NCBI GenBank assembly: GCA_021202715.1 | Contig: JAJQCL010000017.1 | Location: forward strand, 1 to 7,458 | Source of the DNA: Lachnospiraceae bacterium | GTDB taxonomy: Bacteria > Bacillota > Clostridia > Lachnospirales > Lachnospiraceae | Length of the DNA: 7,458 bases | Direction of reading: 5' to 3' | Part shown: positions 4,692 to 7,458 of the stretch, in pieces | Numbering within the stretch: position 1 is the stretch's first letter | How the letters are laid out: every line of letters begins with the position of its first letter | The notes under the pieces: generated by a model | Seen by the model: only the letters and a program-made list of their open reading frames with translations | The model's database searches: none | What the model was told of the DNA's origin: nothing | Program-made: the position numbers and the translations under genes

Positions 4692-6653
4692 TCAGGCTTC
4701 CTCCAGCTCCGCCAGCTGATTTCGGAGATAGCGGAGCTGACCGCCGCTTAAAACGACATCGATCTCGTTTTCTGACAGATCCAGAGTTACGTAGAACGTC
4801 TTGTCCTTCGTCACATTTCGCACGGCGACGCGCCGGGTCGGAATCTGTTCTGTAAGGTGCTCGATCTCCAGCACATCCATCTGGTCGATCGTGTCGTAGG
4901 AGGCAGGATCTTCGAACAGCATGGGAATGATGCCGTGGTTTACCAGATTGCCTTTGTGAATGCGGGCGATGCTCTTGGCGATCACACATTTGACGCCCAG
5001 ATACATGGGATTGATGGCTGCATGCTCCCGGGAGGAGCCCTGCCCGTAATTTTCCCCGCCGACAATGATGCTCTTCCCCATCTCTTTGGCGCGGGCGGCA
5101 AAGGTGGGATCATAGCGGTGGTAGCAATACTGGCTCATCAGCGGAATGTTGGAGCGCATGGAGGAAAACTCAGCACTGGCAGGGGTAATGTCATCGGTAG
5201 ATACGTTGTCCCGTGCTTTGAGGCTGACACCGGCGATCAGATGCTCCTCCGGCGCTTCAGGAACCGGCAGGAACTGAATGTTGGGGCCGCGGGTGATTTC
5301 CACTTTCTGCGCCTCCTCCGGAGGCAGCGGCTCGATGAACAGGGAATTATCAACCAGATAAGTATCCGGCTCATGGATGGTATCCAGGCGGGCAACATCC
5401 GCCCCCAGGATATCTTCTGCTGCGGCGAAGGTTCCGGTGATGGCTGTAGCTGCAGCGCTTTCAGGGCTCACGAGGTAGATCTCGGCGGTCGGATTGCCGG
5501 CGCGTCCCTTGAAATTGCGGTTGGAGGTACGCACGGCGACACCGTTGGTGGGCGGCGTCTGACCAATGGCACAGCAGGGGCCGCAGGAGATTTCCAGCAT
5601 GCGCACGCCGGCAGCGAGGAGCATGTCGATGTAGCCGTCGCGCAGGAGTTCGCGGTAGGTTTGCCGGGAGGCGATGGCACAGGTACAGCTGACGTCCTCA
5701 TGAACATGGTGTCCCTCAAAGACCAGGGCGGCGCGCGCTACGTCCGAGTAGCTGGTGTTGGTGCAGCTGCCGATAAATACCTGCTGAACTTTCTTTTTCT
5801 CGGCTTCCCGCAGAGAAATGACATTGTCCGGCTGATGCGGGCAGGAGATCAGCGGTTCCAGCTCACTCAAATTAAGCTCGATTTGCTCGTCATATTCGGC
5901 ATCTTCGTCCGGCAGGAGTTCTACATAGTCCTCCGCACGTCCCTGTGCCGTCAGGAATCTTCGCACCTGTTCGTCGGCAGGGAAGATGGAGGAGGTGGCG
6001 CCCATTTCAGCGCCCATGTTGGCGATTGTGGCGCGGGCCGGGACCTCCAGACCAACTGCACCGGGTCCCACGTATTCGTAGACATTTCCCAGGCCGCCCT
6101 TGATGCTCACGCGGCGCAGCATTTCCAGGATAACCTCCTTGGTATTGCAGCCGGGGCGCAGCTTTCCTGTCAGGTGGACCTGTACGACGCGCGGCATTTT
6201 CAGACGCATGGGAACACCGGTCATGGCCGTGGCGACATCCATACCGCCGACACCGATGCAGAGCATACCGATGGAGCCCCCGTGCGGCGTATGGCTGTCT
6301 CCGCCCATACTGATCTTGCCGGGCACACCGAAACGGGCAACGTGCAGTGTGTGGCAGATGCCGTTTCCGGGGCGTGAAACATAGACACCGAATTTCTTTG
6401 CAGCGGACTGCAGATAAATATGGTCGTCCGGCGTCATGTTATTGACGTAAAGCAGGTTGTGATCGAGATAACTGACGGAACATTCTGTGCGAACCCGGTC
6501 CAGCTCCAGCGCTTCGAAGGCCAGATAGGTCATGACTGCGTTAATGTCGTGTGTCAGAGTCTGGTCGATCTTGAGGAAGACCTCCTCACCGGGAACCAGG
6601 CTGCCCTTTACATAATGTGATTCAATGATTTTGCGTGTCAGAGATTTTCCCAT
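4692..6653 (-). CDS. Aconitate hydratase (aconitase family)
   Basis: A 653-residue aconitase-family [4Fe-4S] hydro-lyase of the shorter clostridial type, interconverting citrate, cis-aconitate and isocitrate, or a related tricarboxylate, in the cytosol. Landmarks: GGDSHTPHGG (~118-126); IGSCTNTS with cluster Cys 297; SCGPCCAIG with cluster Cys 357 and 360; the swivel domain beginning SLKARDNVSTDDITPAS (~477-493); and GQGSSREHAA (~538-547), whose Ser-Arg binds substrate. All three cluster cysteines are present, so activity is expected. Start: AGGAGG at 6666-6661 is 7 nt before ATG 6653; the in-frame TTG at 6680 lies upstream of that site and is unlikely. It follows a PrpF-type isomerase pseudogene and precedes lysR on the same strand, which suggests a dedicated role on aconitate or methylaconitate-type acids rather than only the TCA cycle (inference). 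No well-matched promoter was found. Confidence 0.92.
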   Translation of the reverse strand: MGKSLTRKIIESHYVKGSLVPGEEVFLKIDQTLTHDINAVMTYLAFEALELDRVRTECSVSYLDHNLLYVNNMTPDDHIYLQSAAKKFGVYVSRPGNGICHTLHVARFGVPGKISMGGDSHTPHGGSIGMLCIGVGGMDVATAMTGVPMRLKMPRVVQVHLTGKLRPGCNTKEVILEMLRRVSIKGGLGNVYEYVGPGAVGLEVPARATIANMGAEMGATSSIFPADEQVRRFLTAQGRAEDYVELLPDEDAEYDEQIELNLSELEPLISCPHQPDNVISLREAEKKKVQQVFIGSCTNTSYSDVARAALVFEGHHVHEDVSCTCAIASRQTYRELLRDGYIDMLLAAGVRMLEISCGPCCAIGQTPPTNGVAVRTSNRNFKGRAGNPTAEIYLVSPESAAATAITGTFAAAEDILGADVARLDTIHEPDTYLVDNSLFIEPLPPEEAQKVEITRGPNIQFLPVPEAPEEHLIAGVSLKARDNVSTDDITPASAEFSSMRSNIPLMSQYCYHRYDPTFAARAKEMGKSIIVGGENYGQGSSREHAAINPMYLGVKCVIAKSIARIHKGNLVNHGIIPMLFEDPASYDTIDQMDVLEIEHLTEQIPTRRVAVRNVTKDKTFYVTLDLSENEIDVVLSGGQLRYLRNQLAELEEA

Positions 6654-6827
6654 GTCGATGCCTCCTGTCGTTCTTCTCAATGACGGCCAATGGTTTTATG
6701 GCGTTTTCTTTCGTGCTGCCTGCGGACTGTGCAGACGACTGGTACGATAAGTATAACGTTTTTAAGGAGTCTTTTGGCATGGCAATCTGTTATAGCGCTA
6801 TTCCCGGGAGGAATGGCAGAAAAATCA
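6654..6827 (-). other. Intergenic region between prpF pseudogene and acn
   Basis: Contains the acn ribosome site (6666-6661) and the second copy of the 42-bp repeat (6777-6818). On the - strand a TATACT occurs in the middle of the region, but no matching -35 was found at 16-18 nt, so no promoter is called. No intrinsic terminator with a T-run follows prpF, so acn may be co-transcribed with it. Confidence 0.5.
6777..6818 (+). repeat. 42-bp interspersed repeat, copy 2
   Basis: Ungapped match to 2093-2134 (7 differences). From ATG 6779 a 26-codon frame reads MAICYSAIPGRNGRKITNGE and continues to a stop at 6857-6859. AAGGAG at 6764-6769 stands 9 nt upstream, a reasonable ribosome site. Its hairpin is degenerate: ATTCC (6800-6804) with GGAAT (6810-6814) plus one G-U and two G-C pairs. 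Four of the seven differences from copy 1 are silent third-position changes in this frame. Confidence 0.68.
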
Positions 6828-7458
6828 CTAACGGCGAATGTAAAGAGTTCCTTCCATGATTCGCCGGGCCGTTCGCTGAACTGCGACGCGAGGCAGCCGA
6901 ATCTCACCATCCTCTTTCTCCAGGTACGGATACATGGTCATCACACCACTGGGGTGGCCGATGCGGACGGTCTCCTTTCCTTTTTCCGGTGTACCCAGCG
7001 TTTTCCGCAGCAGAGAACCCTCCAGGAAGGCTGCTACGGCGATGGAGCTGGCGGATGTCAGCGGGCAGGCTTTATGACACTTGAATACCGAAATCACCCG
7101 GACACAGACGTCCATGGAAGAAGCGTCTACAGTTTGTGATGTAAGATCCGTAAAAGTGATCGGTTTTGTGAAAAAGCCTATTTGGGGAACGGCCGGGGAA
7201 TGGGCCGTTGCATCCGTCAGATCATCGGCGAATCCCATGCGGCAGGCAGCCGTTCCGCGGATCTTCTCCAGAAGGGCGCAGCTTCGGCGTTGGCGTTGAT
7301 CTCATCGGGAAGCTCGGTCCCCTTCAGCCCGATGTCCTCCGCACGTACGAGAACCATTGGATTGGAAACGTCGAGGATCGATGGGAACGGTCACATGAAT
7401 GATCTTATCCGTATTGCGGTTTAGCATCCGTACCGTCGTGATGGGCTCTGTGATCTCC
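6828..7458 (-). pseudogene. prpF: Broken PrpF-family isomerase gene (5' end outside window)
   Basis: PrpF-family proteins isomerise double bonds of acids such as 2-methylaconitate or 4-oxalomesaconate and often neighbour aconitase genes. Three segments are recognisable in order. The first (7457-7380) reads EITEPITTVRMLNRNTDK and then IIHVTVPI. The second (7375-~7283) reads LDVSNPMVLVRAEDIGLKGT and then ELPDEINANAEAA, in a different frame. The third (~7275-6831) reads LLEKIRGTAACRMGFADD on through RIGHPSGVM to ARRIMEGTLYIRR, in the first frame again. Between the first and second, at 7376-7382, the ~60-65 residues expected from the family are missing. Between the second and third, near 7272-7282, one base is lost, plausibly from a C-run. 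Reading straight on from the first segment meets a TGA near 7305. The gene is therefore probably inactive. An intact internal frame from ATG 7238 would give only the C-terminal ~136 residues. Confidence 0.82.

Noticed and set aside
4857..6377. Long + strand open frame (506 codons) opposite acn
   Set aside because: It is a mirror of aconitase codons with no motif or ribosome site of its own.
6654..6680. TTG 6680 as aconitase start
   Set aside because: An ideal AGGAGG lies between it and ATG 6653 at 7 nt spacing.
6740..6780. Promoter for acn on the - strand around TATACT
   Set aside because: No acceptable -35 hexamer was found at 16-18 nt upstream, so it was not called.

Overview
The window looks like chromosomal DNA from a member of the Clostridia, most likely a Lachnospiraceae-type Firmicute. 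This is an inference from AGGAGG-type ribosome sites, near-consensus sigma-A promoters, and a spore-type CwlD amidase next to a DUF2284 protein, an aconitase of the short clostridial kind and an HTH/nucleotidyltransferase pair. No rRNA, tRNA, CRISPR array or transposase gene was seen.

Layout on the + strand: the 3' end of a CwlD-like amidase gene (2-316); a promoter (437-465) and a Cys-rich DUF2284 gene (543-1097); a promoter (1150-1178) and a gene for an HTH-Uma2 fusion nuclease (1224-2018). A visibly more AT-rich insert (about 2059-3526) follows. It carries a 42-bp repeat with a long hairpin, a consensus promoter containing a 24-bp palindrome, and a two-gene HTH + nucleotidyltransferase module (2233-2802, 2792-3556) that resembles a toxin-antitoxin or phage-defence pair. 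On the - strand, read right to left: a broken prpF gene (7458-6828), an intact aconitase gene (6653-4692) and a LysR regulator gene (4518-3613).

The most notable structure is that the HTH/nucleotidyltransferase module sits between two diverged, ungapped 117-bp copies (1942-2058 and 3559-3675, about 87% identical by hand count) of one ancestral junction, where the 3' ends of a uma2 gene and the lysR gene converge and overlap. The left copy keeps the intact uma2 and only the last ~21 codons of a lysR. The right copy keeps the intact lysR and a scrap of a second uma2 with an internal deletion. The last ~9 residues of the nucleotidyltransferase are read out of frame from that scrap.

The aconitase, PrpF-type isomerase and LysR regulator form a probable tricarboxylate (aconitate or methylaconitate-like) metabolism cluster, but prpF has lost an internal segment and carries a frameshift. 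A second copy of the 42-bp repeat (6777-6818) lies just past the prpF stop. Its differences from the first copy fall mostly at third codon positions of a short open frame (MAI-YSAIP-RNG).
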